From: Antedon mediterranea
Taxonomy: Eukaryota > Echinodermata > Crinoidea > Comatulida > Antedonidae
Length of the DNA: 64,000 nucleotides
Direction: 5' to 3'
Assembly (NCBI RefSeq): GCF_964355755.1
Contig: NC_092677.1
Span: 12,234,601-12,298,600 of the forward strand
Shown: positions 43,501 through 56,096 of the stretch, one piece after another
Layout of the letters: the number at the start of each line of letters is the position of its first letter
How positions within the stretch are numbered: the first letter of the stretch is position 1
Translations under genes and position numbers: made by a program
The notes under the pieces: model-generated
What the model saw: only the letters and a program-made list of their open reading frames with translations
What the model was told of the DNA's origin: nothing
Databases searched by the model: none

Positions 43501-44950
43501 TCAGTATAAGAGTTGATACGGTAAGTGAGGTTTCTCTTTTGCCAACCGGTTGAAGTTGTTGACAATGGCAAGAAATCGGCTACTCCACACCTTGGCGCAT
43601 TCATTACAGCGATTGTTTCACTATCTACTTCACCTTTACATTAAAAAATAAAATCATATATTTATGGTCATATATCATATATATAGCATAAACTCATCAC
43701 CGAGATTAATTCATTCCTTCCTAACATAAAACCATTTATACACACAATTTGTAAAGGTAGAATTATGTATTTTTATTATAAGTGATATGATCAAGAGCGA
43801 GTCAGTTGCCGAGAGTTTAAGACAGAACCTTAATCGCTCGGTGTGACTATAAACTGAGGCCAGTGTACACACAATGCACGTGTGCAATCTAAGAAACTAG
43901 TACATTTTCGAGACGATTGGGTTGGGGGTGTTATCCCGGTGTAGTAGTTCACACATCACTGTTATGTCACACATAGCCACTACTTTAAAGATGTATTGTC
44001 CCCCCAAAAATATGAAAAATAAAGATGAATTAAATCAGACTTTGAATGTGTTATTTTGTAGTTTTAATAAAATTAATCACTTCCATAAAAAAAAAACGAA
44101 AAAAAAAAATCTTTTCACTTATAAAATGACAAAATAAATGGTTAAATTCAACCAAAAATCCATTGGCTGGCAGCCTATTTGACCATTTTTTGCTTTAAAT
44201 TACATTTTTTCAGGTAAATACATTTTTTTTTCCATCCAATTTTTGGTCAATGTGGATAACTATTATGTTACATTAAAATGGAATATTAAAAAGAAAAATT
44301 CAAGAATTTTTTTTTCAGGGGGACAATACATCTTTAAACAGGCCTTTTAGTAGGCCTCCTAGTAGGCCTCCTAGTTGCAAAATCTTCACTTGTTGAAGGC
44401 GGCAAGAAGAAGACCACTGGTCTGTGACATGATAAGTGGTTGAATCTAAATTCAAAGACCAATAAATAATTTAGCCTACCTGTTACTTGTATGTTAGCAA
44501 ATCGCTGTAATGCTTCTAATGCGCTGGTAAAGTCTGTATTGCCAGTACCATCCAGATTAAAGTATCCATACTTATCAAGATAAACCTATAATAGAAAACG
44601 TTGAATTATTTACGGTGCCGATAGTTTAACAATTTGTGGTAAATTGTTTTAAATGAAAAACATATCAAATTTTAAATTGGAATAAGCTGCATAATCTTGC
44701 AAACCACTACGATGAATAATGAGGAGGAACAAGTTATCAATTGCAATAATGTAACAACTTGTGATAATTCAAAATTACTAAACTAACTTTTAAATCAAAA
44801 CATATCATTCAGGTAATGACTTCTAAATTGTTAGATATATCTTACTATCGCATCAAAATTGTCAAATGGAATAGGTTGAGCAGCAGAATCTTGCACAGTA
44901 AGAACCAACACACAAAAGAGGCACACAAACACTCTTTCTACGAACCACAT
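40591..44950 (-). CDS. Matrix metalloproteinase, tandem copy A (peptidase M10A with hemopexin), 511 aa
   Basis: Nine exons: 44950-44846, 44585-44480, 43633-43452, 43098-42903, 42712-42551, 42260-42006, 41763-41642, 41479-41332, 40850-40591. The total of 1,536 nt is exactly 512 codons. A signal peptide ([18 protein letters not shown]) is followed by a peptidoglycan-binding-like prodomain (YLDKYGYFN), cysteine switch APRCGVADF (Cys86), and zinc site [12 protein letters not shown] (H206, E207, H210, H216) with Met-turn VMYP. Then come a Thr/Arg-rich hinge (about 251-310) and a hemopexin propeller from [10 protein letters not shown] to the final VCHN. It should be a secreted zymogen protease of matrix proteins. 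Most structural-zinc ligands are missing (see findings). There is no furin RXKR site. Confidence 0.92.
40874..41060. mobile_element. Partial MITE related to 33186-33816
   Basis: TTTAAAGTCCCATTCCCTAC at one end and CCCAAAATGCATTGCGCGC inside. In the last intron of MMP copy A. Confidence 0.6.
43790..43985 (+). mobile_element. Old copy of the tRNA-derived SINE
   Basis: Degraded head (GTTGCCGAGAGTTTAAGAC) and core (GACTATAAACTGAGG, CAATCTAAGAAACTAGTAC). Lies in intron 2 of MMP copy A. Confidence 0.55.
43984..44338. mobile_element. MITE with ends TTTAAAGATGTATTGTCCC
   Basis: Inverted ends TTTAAAGATGTATTGTCCC and GGGGACAATACATCTTTAAA. Its interior resembles intronic DNA at 28320-28650. Lies in intron 2 of MMP copy A. 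Confidence 0.75.
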
Positions 44951-44994
44951 GATCTCGCTTGTGTTTCTGATAATTTAAATGAGTCTCACCCTGT

Positions 44995-45002
44995 CTTATA
45001 TA
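44995..45002 (-). promoter_or_regulatory. TATA box of MMP copy A
   Basis: TATATAAG on the minus strand, followed by ACAGGG, 45 bp upstream of the start codon. The MMP copy C gene has TATATAAGACAG at a similar position, which supports a functional core promoter. Confidence 0.65.
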
Positions 45003-45604
45003 TCATAGCAAGGCGTCACTAACAGTAACACAGAGAAATATTTAACATAACACATTATGGTCGTTATTTATAAACCATAGTGTGCACCATTATTGTGTGG
45101 TACTTCCTAATTGTTTTATTATTATGCATAGGATTCTAAACTTAAGGCCGATTGATTCTGTTTCATTCAGATTTAAACTTGTTTGATGTAGGCCTATAAT
45201 CTACTAATCTTCAGTCAGCTTAACATTGGTATAGACCTCAAGTTAGAGAATTAAGTTGATCATTATTTATTTATTTTGCGGTCGATTTAAAAGAAATAGA
45301 GTTAGCCAGGTATTGTCCAAGGATTAAAAATGGCTTAACTATGACGTATGTATTTAAAATGTCAATGGGGGTCTGGTAAGACATGTTCATTCATAATGTT
45401 TCCAAGGGCCGGATTTTTTAAACAATAAGTCGTCTTTTAAATACCCCATCCCACTTTTAAGCTTTAAACTTCTGTCAACTTATAGTGGTGGTGGATGTTG
45501 AATAATTGTTATCTAATCAAATTTGAACGTTTGAACTATGCTATGAAAGGCGCCCAGTGGTCTATGATATGATATAAAGCATTCTCGGGTTCGAATCTGT
45601 GTTG

Positions 45605-46236
45605 CAGTGGCGGATCCAGGGGGCGCACCCTCCGCACGCCCCCCCCCCCCTTATAAATCTGGGGGGGGGGGGAATTATCCTACCATAAGGGGAAATATTT
45701 GGGAAAAGAAGCGTAAAAAACAGTAAAACTTTCACTTTTTGTTTGTTTGTTTATCTTTATACTGGGTGACCTCTTCAGTCAAAGACTGATCTCCCAGAGG
45801 GCCCAGTTGGTGATCAGTGGCTGTGATGTACTAATACACCGGGGTAACACCCTACTCGTCTCGAAAGATGTACTAGGTTCTTTAAAGTGCACACGAGCAA
45901 GTTGTGTACACTGGACCTACGGTTTATAGTCCTTATCCGAGAAGACCCGTTCTACCACCAGAACCATGGAGTGAGTGAGCCTCGAACCCCTGCCGATGTT
46001 ATGGCTACGTGATTACGGTTCCACTGTCTTAACCGCTCGGCCACTCACTCATTTTTTTTTATTTAAATACATTGTTTCAGCGCCGTGCTAAATTACTTTT
46101 TATTAGAGGTCACCATTGCCGTTGCTGTAAATTTCTAAGAGTTGCGGAATGAATTACCTATTTTCACCAGAAAAATAAACGCATTTTGGTCCCTGGATGT
46201 AACATGATATTAACGCGTGTATCGTACCCATACTCT
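45605..46236 (+). mobile_element. hAT-like element, left end only
   Basis: Starts CAGTGGCGGATCCAGG after TGTTG. The right end is missing, but the paralogous segment S2 keeps it. A SINE (45745-46055) is inserted inside. Confidence 0.6.
45745..46055 (-). mobile_element. tRNA-derived SINE, minus strand
   Basis: On the minus strand: TGGCCGAGCGGTTAAGAC (A box), GGGTTCGAGGCTCACTC (B box), then the core GGACTATAAACCGTAGGTCC and CACTTTAAAGAACC. Best-preserved copy of the family. Inserted in the hAT-like remnant of S1 only. Confidence 0.8.
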
Positions 46237-46378
46237 CGTCTTAGAATTTCTCTATAATATTTTGATTTACCTTTCTAAATACAAATATAATTAGTACTTA
46301 TTGATAACAAAAACAAAAAAAATGGCAATGAAATGTAATAAACACGATTACAGTATCGTTAACCACGAATGAATAACA

Positions 46379-46481
46379 GGATTATTATTATTATTATTAT
46401 CATTATTAATATTATTGTTGTTATTATTATTATTATTATTAATAATATTATTATTATTATTAATATTATTATTATTATTAA

Positions 46482-46514
<33 letters not shown>

Positions 46515-46515
46515 G
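46379..46515. repeat. ATT microsatellite (S1)
   Basis: Long (ATT)n tract with few interruptions; counterpart in S2 at 50893-51000. The isoleucine-rich open frames across it are artefacts. Confidence 0.9.
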
Positions 46516-46707
46516 TTTATTATTATTTTATTACAAAACATAAAAAGAATTTTCTAAAATCTATAACAATTTATACGACAGCTATAACATTCTAACAATC
46601 TAACCATTTCAGTAAATAATCAATACAATGGACAATTGCTACACATCTTAAATATAATTTATTATAAAATGCATTGTGTATTTAGTACCGGTGTTCATTT
46701 TGATCCT

Positions 46708-47440
46708 CCTTAATCATCATGTTTGTATTTCTGAAATTGTCGGTTATCATTTCCTTTATTTATGTATGTTTGATTACGCGTACCTAACCTATATACGGAC
46801 CTTCAAGTGGAACAAATATCTTTAAGTCTACATTATTAATGTTCAGTAATCATTTCTTATTGATTTTAGATATTTATTTAGTACCGGTGTTCATTTTGAT
46901 CCTCTTTAATCTTCAATTTCAACAGGCTTAAAACTGTTATTTCGTGGAGTCAACATAAATAATTAATAACTGTCACTATTCCGTGCTTAAAAGGAAGGTA
47001 AACTCTTAAGCTTGACCTTGCATTAAGGATTAATTGAACTTAAATTTTGTTTACCCGTGACCAACGTTTTAAACTTGGACGGCGAAAGGCAGTTTGATTG
47101 ATTGAGTGAGTTTGATTAAATGACATGCAACATTTTAAATATTTCATCGCTTGTGATTGGTCAACTTACTTGAGTTGTACTTACGTCATTGCGTTGCGTA
47201 CTTGGTTCCTGGCATCAGTTACTGCAGTTATCTTACGAATACGAATTCATTATAACCATCATATTATTGAAGTATGTACAGTGTACAAAGAAATGATAAA
47301 ATGGGGTATCAAGAAACCAGGAACGTCTGTTCGAAAGAGACCCCAGATAACAAGTCAACTAGGCCTAACCAACCTTAATACCTGTTAGGGTGATGACGTA
47401 GGCAGGAAGCTTAGGCATAATTATCATCTATCTATAATAA
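46708..47440 (-). pseudogene. Promoter-only relic of an MMP copy B-type gene
   Basis: About 0.7 kb closely matches the region upstream of copy B (about 55738-56480). Similarity begins at the copy B start codon (CATCATGTTTGTATTTCTG) but no signal-peptide or later exon follows. The TATA motif is degraded. It is best read as the upstream end of a lost tandem MMP copy. Confidence 0.75.
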
Positions 47441-48149
47441 TAATAATTTATTTCGGAACTTCATTTTTGTAACAGTGGCACACTTCACATTTTGAAGGTG
47501 CATCCAACAAAAAATATATATAAGAAAGCACAAAATAGACAAAAAACATATGTAATCTTACTTAAACTACATACGGTGACATGTAATAAAACCCATTCAT
47601 TCCCCTCCCTCCCCTTCTCCAAAAATAACAGGTACAACATATAATTTAAATACAGTACATGATTACTCCTAATCTACAAAACCAATCACTAATCAACCCC
47701 CCCCCCCCCCACACCCACCCACCTTACGTACAACGTGACGGAAATATAAATAATACAACAACATTTTTTTCTCCATAATTACAATAGGAAAAATATAATA
47801 ACCAGTGTTAACAAACAGAAAATTAGATTAGAACCAGTATAATTGTTTATGCAACCACTTAGACCATGACTGTTAATATGCATGCTATTGTATTTACTGT
47901 TTATACAAATATAACTAGGCAAAAGTAAAAGAATTATTATGACGAAAACAATTAACAGACACTTTTAAATAATTAGTTATCTAAAAAACTAAACCTAATT
48001 TTACTATTACAAAATGACACTGCAATACAGAACCAGGCGCCTCTTAATTTATCTATTTTTTGGATTAATTAATTGAGAGCGCTTTTTCCATAATCTTTTA
48101 ACATATGCATTACAAAACCTATCAAGAATATTCATAACTTCCTTGCTGA

Positions 48150-48930
48150 AGTATGGAACGCCGTTTACGCAACATTTCGATGATATGAATTTTATGACGC
48201 GATATGTGAATGAAATGCATCGATATGAATTGAATGGCGTGATATATGAATGAAATGTTTTGAATTGAATGCTTTGAATTGAATGTTTTGAATGAAATGT
48301 TTTGAATGAAATGTTTTGAATGAAATGTTTTGAATGAAATGTTTTGAATGAAATGTTTTGAATTAAATGTTTTGAATGAAATGTTTGAATTGAATTGAAA
48401 AGTCAAACTATTGGCGGCGTATGTCATTCCCGCTCGCGATTTTTTTTCAACCTCTTAATAGGCCTAAGCATGGGTACCCTCATCTCCTTTCAACGCTGTC
48501 ATCAATATGAATCCTTTACAGAGACTCTCTAACAGACCTGAAACATTGGAATACATATTTCCGAACCCAGGTCTGTTAGGATTCTCTGTAAAGGCAGCGT
48601 GGAAGAAAGGAGATGAGGGTACCCAGGCTTAGGCCTAAGAGGTTGAGAAAATAATCGCGAGCGAGAATGACATACGCCACCAATAGTTTGACTTTTCAAT
48701 TCAATTCAAACATTTCATTCAAAACATTTCATTCAAAACATTTCATTCAAAACATTTCATTCAAAACATTTCATTCAAAACATTTCATTCAAAATATTCA
48801 ATTCAAAGCATTCAATTCAAAACATTTCATTCATATATCGCACCATTTAATTCATATCGATGCATTTCATTCACGTATCGCGTCATAAGATTCATATCAT
48901 CAAAATGTTGCGTAAACGGCGTTCCATACT
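48150..48930. repeat. Near-perfect long inverted repeat with 14-bp tandem arrays
   Basis: Arms of about 390 and 363 bp (48150-48540, 48568-48930) flank a 27-bp loop. The outer ends are AGTATGGAACGCCGTTTACG and its complement. Each arm holds about ten copies of a 14-mer (TTTTGAATGAAATG). It lies between the duplicated MMP promoters. Confidence 0.85.
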
Positions 48931-49029
48931 GAAGAGATATATTGAATGTATTGTAAACATGCTCGTCGCTATCAAATGTGGAATACCCGAGTTGGTATCT
49001 TCACAAGTTCGGCACTACGCACTCATACA

Positions 49030-49150
49030 TAATAAACACACATTTCTAACAAAAGAGGCACACAAACACTCTTTCTACAAACCACACGATCTCGCTTGTG
49101 TTTCTGATATTTTAAATGAGTCTCACCCTGTCTTATATATCATATTTATC
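49030..49150 (-). pseudogene. Truncated copy of MMP copy A exon 1 and promoter
   Basis: The signal-peptide exon of copy A is repeated to CTCTTTTGT and then breaks off. The start codon reads GTG (49087-49085) instead of ATG. The TATA motif is intact at 49132-49139. This is a dead 5' end with a promoter that could still fire. Confidence 0.78.
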
Positions 49151-49445
49151 AGATTTAAACTTGTTTGATGTAGGCCTATAATCTACTAATCTTCAGTCAG
49201 CTTAACATTGGTATAGACCTCAAGTTAGAGAATTAAGTTGATCATTATTTATTTATTTAGCGGTCGATTTAAAAGAAATAGAGTTAGCCAGGTATTGTCT
49301 AAGGATTAAAAATGGCTTAACTATGACGTATGTATTTAAAATGTCAATGGGGGTCTGGTAAGACATGTTCATTTATAATGTTTCCAAGGCCCGGATTTTT
49401 TAAACAATAAGTCGTCTTTTAAATAACCCATCCTACTTTTAAGCA

Positions 49446-50674
49446 CCTTCCGCACGCCCCCTATAGGCCTAAATCTGGGGGGAAAAATTATCCTACCATA
49501 AGGAAAAAAAAATCGGGAAAAGAAGCGTAAAAAAGAGTAAAACTTTCACTTTTTATTTAAATACATTGTTTCAGCGCCGTGCTAAATTACTTTTTATTAG
49601 AGGTCACCATTGCCGTTGCTGTAAATTTCTAAAAGTTGCGAAATGAATTGCCTATTTTCACCAGAAAAATAAACGCATTTTGGTCCCTGGATGTAACATG
49701 ATATTGATGCGTGTATCATACCCATACTCGGGCTCGAACGATTCGTACAAAGGACACCGCCATACAACCGCGTAGGTCTACTATTGTTTCGATCGCTGGC
49801 AGTCAGCAAGCATAAATAAAAGTGTATATACGTCAAAAATTGAACGCCGTGGTTACCTACAGATCATCATCATAGAGGATTTGTTAATAATAATATCGTA
49901 GGCCTACTGTGGTAACTGTGTAGGCCCTACTGTAGTGTACATTATAGCAACCGATTTTTTTTCTAGGCCACCCACCCAACTGTATCAATACCTATTTATA
50001 TATTTAATTTCTTCAACAAATTGATGTAAATAAATATTGAGCCATAATAAGCATTAAATTTGCTTCCCCTAGATGGACGTTCGCATTGAACTTGAACGCA
50101 ATCAAAACTAAATACTGAGTGAATGAAATCGGCAACAAAATGTTATTTCGTCCTGTAATTAGTCACGTGTGTTTATTGGAGGGCAAAGTATGATCGTTTT
50201 GCTCATTGATAGCATGCTGCATTATTATGAGAGTGTCTTTTCCTGCAAATTAGAGGTGCCATTTATCATGAATTTTATGTGCGAGAGTAGGCCTACCATT
50301 TCTTCCGACCATCGGGGGCGTCATTTAACAAAGTTCTCTTCACCACCAAAGGTCCTGTCGACGGCCTTGGAAAAGCACCTTTTCCGCCATGTACGTGCAA
50401 ACGCTGACTTGCGCGAAACGCCCTGTTGTGACGCTTTACTCAAAATAGGCCTATAGGGAAAATGTCACTCTTTAATAGGCTAGTACCTCAGTTTTCAGAT
50501 TTAAAAAAATCAATTTTTAATACATTTATTTAACGTGAGAGTGCCTTTTCCGACCATGTAGAGGTTTTACATTTTCAAAATCGCCTCAACTCAGCCCCAA
50601 CCATCGTGGGGCTGAGTTGGTGTGGACTCTCTACAGTTGCGCCCCCCTTTCACAAAATCCTGGATCCGCCCCTG
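49446..50674 (+). mobile_element. hAT-like element, interior and right end
   Basis: Paralogue of the element at 45605. It ends CCTGGATCCGCCCCTG, followed by TGTTG, the same five bases that precede the left end in S1. No transposase frame is recognised. Confidence 0.6.
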
Positions 50675-50892
50675 TGTTGGGTCAGCTTTTTCCCATTCTC
50701 AGATCAGATATTAACTCTACTTTACTGTTTGTAAATCAATTTATCAATGGCCGTCTTAGAATTTCTCTATAATATTTTGATTTACCTTTCTAAATACAAA
50801 TATAATTAGTACTTATTGATAACAAAAAAAACAAATCGCAATGAAATGTAATAAACACGATGACAGTATCGTTAACCACGAATGAATAACAG

Positions 50893-50893
50893 G

Positions 50894-50932
<39 letters not shown>

Positions 50933-51000
50933 ATTAGTATTATTATTATTATTATTATCATTATTATTAGTGTTAGTGTTATTGTTATTATTATTATGTT
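50893..51000. repeat. ATT microsatellite (S2)
   Basis: Paralogue of the tract at 46379-46515, different length and interruptions. Confidence 0.9.
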
Positions 51001-51704
51001 TATTATTATTTTATTACAAAACATAAAAAGAATTTTCTAAAATCTATAACAATTTATACGACAGCTATAACATTCTAACAATCTAACCATTTCAGTAAAT
51101 AATCAATACAATGGACAATTGCTACACATCTTAAATATAATTTATTATAAAATGCATTGTGCACAGTACTAATGATTAGTTACTGTATAACGGCAATCCA
51201 CAAGTTTATGAATGGCTTTAGAATGCAATCTCCTTATTTATTCACGAATGGCAACCTTAAACTAATGTTAATTAAAATCAAAAAGTAAAAGCTATAAAAA
51301 ACAAAACATACTTAGACTCAAATATATAAATAAAGAACTTAAACACATAAACTAATTTAGTCTTATTTTAAGAATCTATTGAAAATGTTTATATTACATG
51401 AGGCATACATTCTGAAGGTATAACCGCATTCCATTCATTGTCTCCTAAGTAGGAAATACTTAGGCCTATTAGTTCTGTATTAAAATAAATATTGTTTACA
51501 GTTTACAAACGATAATCAATTTGAAAGATAAGGCGGTAATATTATTAAGTTAAAATACCAATATGGGCTAACACGATATGTACGGTATCATGTCTAGCGA
51601 GATATCGTCTGCACCATACCATAATATGTGATAAAAAAGTCTCCTAACACGATACCGTACAATAATTGACAGCTTAAAAAATATTCAAATCTTTACTGTA
51701 CACT

Positions 51705-54700
51705 TTAATTATGACACATGTTACGTAATAATGTGTCATTCAGGTAAAACGGTGTTGAAATCAAGATTTCAGTGCTTGTCGCATCTATTATATAAAATTT
51801 ATCGTTTTTGAAAACGTAACCGGTTGTTGAAGGATTTCCATTATTTGTATTAATGATGCTGATTGCATCAATTCCAGATTGTAAATCTTCGGGAAAACTT
51901 GGAAACGTGGTGGTAATCGATGATACAGAGAGTAGGGAAGCACCCGAGTACTTGTATACTTGGTTTCCTGTAAAAAACACAAAATGTGCCAGTGATGAGT
52001 GAGTTTTATTTCTAAATTACAATGATGCCGACTATATGGGCAGCTATTAGGGTCATAATAATACAAATTTTAAACAAAGAAGGTCAATGTTTATCTTCCT
52101 CTGTAGTTTTTTTTATTATTATTATTTTAATTATTACCCTAATGGACTCCCATATAGCCGACTGATTCAAATTCAAAGTGACCTCAAAGTCAAGGCGCAT
52201 GTGCAAAATAATCTATATAATAGGCCATTCTCAATTGAAGTGAATGCTGCATTGTCAGGTACATAATAAATAATATTCCGTTTATTGTATCTCTTAATAT
52301 TAATTACTTGAATTTTCAACAGGTCCATGATTTGTTTGAACGAATTTAAAAAAAAAGAAATATATAAATGATAGTTACTATTATCCTTCCTACCTTTGAA
52401 GAAATAGTAAAGCCCATTGGCAACAAAAGCTGCCTTAATATTACACGGAGAAGAGCTTTGAAGTGCTGGCCAAAACCGTGCCAAGTCATCTTGAAACTCA
52501 TAACGTAAATTATTGTACCGATAAAATGTGCAGTCCTAAAATTGAGAAAGTAACAATTTAAAGAAACACTCTCACGTCACTAGTTATAATATGATAAATA
52601 ATGAAAATGGTGGTAATTAACGCTGTTGGTGAAATAGTTTTAATACAAATAAAAGACAGGAAGTCAATAATATTTAAATTGAAGAAAGAGCCTTAGTTAG
52701 TTTGCCTGTTCAGTTTAGATGCGGGAAAAAAGTGTCTTTTTACCTTAATAAAGTATGTTCGGGAATCAATAGGAAATGCCGTATCTATATTATCTGGTAA
52801 TGTCGGGTAAAGGTCTCGAATGAGTCTGGGTGTTTCAGAGTTTGTATTTAGTTCGTAAACATATTCACCTAAAATATAAATAAATAGTTACCTACAGTCT
52901 TAGCGAATTGTGATGAGAATATAAATACGTAGGCCTATTGTATATACGTACAGCATCGATAACTCAGGGGAATAGAAAAGTACTCATGCATGGAGTACAG
53001 TAAAACATTACCAAGCGTGGAACTTTTCATCACAAAAGGGTATTTTACGCATATTTATTATCACCGTTTCAAATAAACATCTTCCTTTAACATCAAATAA
53101 ATTAGAAAACAAGGAGGCAAGAGGCAGATGTGCGAGACGACGATCAATCTTTAATTGGGCCAGCCTAAACAAACAACAGAGAGTATTATATAGTCTAAAG
53201 GCGTTTACGTTCAAGCTGAATGGAATTTTTCTTTTTTTCATATATAATATACTTCGTAAGTTATTACAGCACCAATGTTTCTATAACTAATATACCTTTA
53301 AATCCGTATGTTGTATGTGGTGTACTAACTACGGCATCGAAGCGGCCTGAACATCCGGGAAGGACAGGTGATGATGGACGTGTCTCCATGCGTGTAGTTG
53401 TTGTAGGACGTGTCTCCGGGCGTATAGTTGTTGGGGGACGTGTTTCCAGGCGTGTCGTTGTTGGGGGACGTGTTTCCGGGCGTGTCGTTTTTTGTGGACG
53501 TCTTTCTGATTGAGTCGTTGCTGGATGAGTTGTTGTTGCTACCTTATCTTTAGATAACAAATTAAAAAAGTTAAACGGGTGGTTTTTATTTTTGTTTTTG
53601 ATGAGATTATACTTTTGTATCAAGAAGTTAATATGTTGTATTGATTTGATTATGTATAGAATATATTCTATGTGATATTTGTTGGGACATCATAGCCTAC
53701 CTCCATAAAGATGACGAATTCCTGCAATATCATCAGTTCCTAACTGGAAATTTGGATCATAACCATTGTAATATGGATACATCAACGCATTAATGTCATC
53801 TGAATGGTATAGTCCAAGAGAATGACCAAACTCATGAGCAGCAACAATGAACAAGTTAATTCCTAAAAAGTAATAATGATATTTAGTTTTATCATCTGTA
53901 TTTATGGTAGCATTTTTATGTCTTTTTTTGTCTTATCTCTGAAAAAGGTAACCGCTCATAGCCTGACAATGTGGAAAATAGGACAAGGAAATCGGCGAAG
54001 GTGAAACAGACACGAATATCTTCCGATTTAAAAAAAGCGGTTTAATGACCAGGCGTATTTTCAAAGCTTGTCTTACTTAAAGTAATATTATATATGCATT
54101 GGAAGCATATTACTTTTTTTTTTTTTTCTCTTTTGTGGCGTTAACCACTATTTATTCATTTCATTTCATCAACAGATTAATACAATTATTTCTAATAATA
54201 ATAATAACTATTCATTGTTATTCTTACTTTTGTTTGGTTTGGTGTATTTATATATATATATATATATTTTTTATTTTTATTTTATCAACGTTACTGTTCT
54301 TGGAATCAGAGCATTATTTCTTTTACTTACTGTAATGTATCGGACAATTGTCTCAGAATGTACAACTCTTTTTTTAATGAATTGAAACATTTTAAGATTG
54401 AAAATTGAAAATATGCCTAAGTCACAAAAAGATTAAACTAAGGATAAAAAAACTCACCAAAATTAGAGAAAACAGTCCAGCTTTCGTCATCATCAAAATG
54501 TGCGTCTCCGTCTTGTGGCAAAAACGCATGCGCAAGAACCCCACCACTGCCATCAAAGTCAATATTGTCTCCGTGATCTCGTGACCCAAACAGAATTCTT
54601 AAATCGGCATCTTCTGTAGATCCTACTTGCTGGAACGTTAGCGAGCTTACGTCTGCCCAAACCTAAACATTATGAACAATTATAAAATTATAGAGTTTAG

Positions 54701-55745
54701 TATAAAAAAAAATCATTTGTAGTAGGCATTGGTCATTTCACATTCTCACTACCAACTAGCCAACTACCAATTTTCACTCGGCATCTGCCCTCTGTTTGAT
54801 GCACAGAAATATCCTGCTAATTTACTAGATTACGGTGGTGTATAGATACTCCAAGACTATAAAGATATTCAATTTAGTAATCAAGCCTACCTCGAATGCA
54901 CTTTCAATTGCTTGGTCAATCTGGGCCCGACTCAAGTCATCAGTATAAGAGTCGATACGGTAAGTGAGGTGTCTCTTCTGCCAACCGTTTGAAGTGGTTG
55001 AGAATGACAAGAAATCAGTTTCTCCACATCTTGGCGCATTAATTACAGCAAGAGTTTCACTGCTTACTTCACCTATAAATGATTCCATGACACAAAAACG
55101 TACAATATTAAATCTATAGACTACCTATGTGTACAATGTTTAACATTTTAGGTAGTTTCACTTAGACTTAAATCAATTAATATACAATTTGTAATGATAA
55201 TATAATTGCATAGGCCTAATAAGAATACGAATCATTTTGACAATGAATAAACAATTGAGAGGTTACTAAGAGATGATTATGACGTCATATGCGACAAAAA
55301 TATTGTTAAGTTTTAGTCTAACCTGTGACCGGTATGTTAGCAAATCGTTGTAATGCTTCTATGGCGCTAGATATAATTGTATTGCTAAGCATATCTCCAT
55401 CATTTTGATTCAAATATCCGTACTTATCGAGATAATCCTGAAATAACAAAGGAGAGAACAATTAAAGTATTGATGGACACAGACATAATGTGGATCAGAC
55501 CTAACGTTTGAGACAAAGGCATAGTTATCGAAAAAAATTAACCAAACTATAGGCTTAGGAACAATTAAACGTGCAAAAGTACAAATTAACAATTAAGTGT
55601 TGAAGAGTAATATTCAATCAATGTTAAAGTTTAAAAAGTATCGGCTTACCATAACTTTATTGTCAATTGGAAAAGATTGTGAAGTCCATACTTGTACGCC
55701 AAGATGGAAGTGGAGGAGAACCATAAAACCTCGTGCTAGCATCAT
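51705..55745 (-). CDS. Matrix metalloproteinase, tandem copy B (peptidase M10A with hemopexin), 513 aa
   Basis: Nine exons: 55745-55650, 55437-55323, 55072-54891, 54662-54458, 53862-53701, 53547-53296, 52868-52744, 52535-52394, 51967-51705. The total of 1,542 nt is exactly 514 codons. Signal peptide [18 protein letters not shown], prodomain [10 protein letters not shown], cysteine switch APRCGETDF (Cys86), structural-zinc loop SRDHGDN with VLAHAF and GDAHFDDDE all present, zinc site [12 protein letters not shown] (H209/E210/H213/H219) and Met-turn LMYP. The hinge repeats an 11-residue unit ([10 protein letters not shown]-like). The hemopexin domain starts [10 protein letters not shown] and ends NMCHN. 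This is the most intact copy and a secreted matrix protease by family. A second in-frame ATG lies one codon inside the chosen start. Confidence 0.93.
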
Positions 55746-55782
55746 GTTTGTATTTCTGAAATTGTCGGTTATCATTTCCCTT

Positions 55783-55791
55783 GTTTATATA
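55783..55791 (-). promoter_or_regulatory. TATA box of MMP copy B
   Basis: TATATAAAC on the minus strand about 38 bp upstream of the first ATG. The matching place in the relic promoter at 46.7 kb is degraded. Confidence 0.55.
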
Positions 55792-56096
55792 TGTTTGATT
55801 ACGCGTAACTAACCTATATACGGGCCTTCAAGTGGAACAAATATCTTTAAGTCTACATTATTAATGTTCGGTGATCATTTCTTATTGATTTTAGATATTT
55901 ATTTAGTACCGGTGTTCATTTTGATCCTCCTTAATCTTCAATTTCAACAGGCTTAAAACTGTTATTTCGTGGAGTTAACATAAATAATTAATAACTGTCA
56001 CTATTCCGTGCTTAAAAGGAAGGTAAACTCCCAAGCTTGACCTTGCATTAAGGATTAATTGAACTTACATCTTGTTTACCCGTGACCAACGTTTTA

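Larger units (their letters stand above)
44880..46700. repeat. Segmental duplication, copy S1
   Basis: This stretch, from copy A exon 1 outward, is repeated at 49030-51170 (S2) with high identity. It includes the ATT microsatellite and flanking ACAATTTATACGACAGC. S1 additionally holds a SINE (45745-46055); S2 holds extra hAT-like sequence. Confidence 0.8.
49030..51170. repeat. Segmental duplication, copy S2
   Basis: Second copy of the S1 segment. Differences are indels: the left end of an hAT-like element is deleted at about 49445, its interior and right end (to 50674) are kept, and the S1 SINE is absent. Confidence 0.8.

Noticed and set aside
46359-46557. Poly-isoleucine open frames on both strands
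   Set aside because: Translation of the ATT microsatellite; low complexity.
48122-48888. Pair of mirror-image frames MTYAxNSLTF...
   Set aside because: Arms of the long inverted repeat; the 14-mer lacks stops in this frame, so it stays open trivially.
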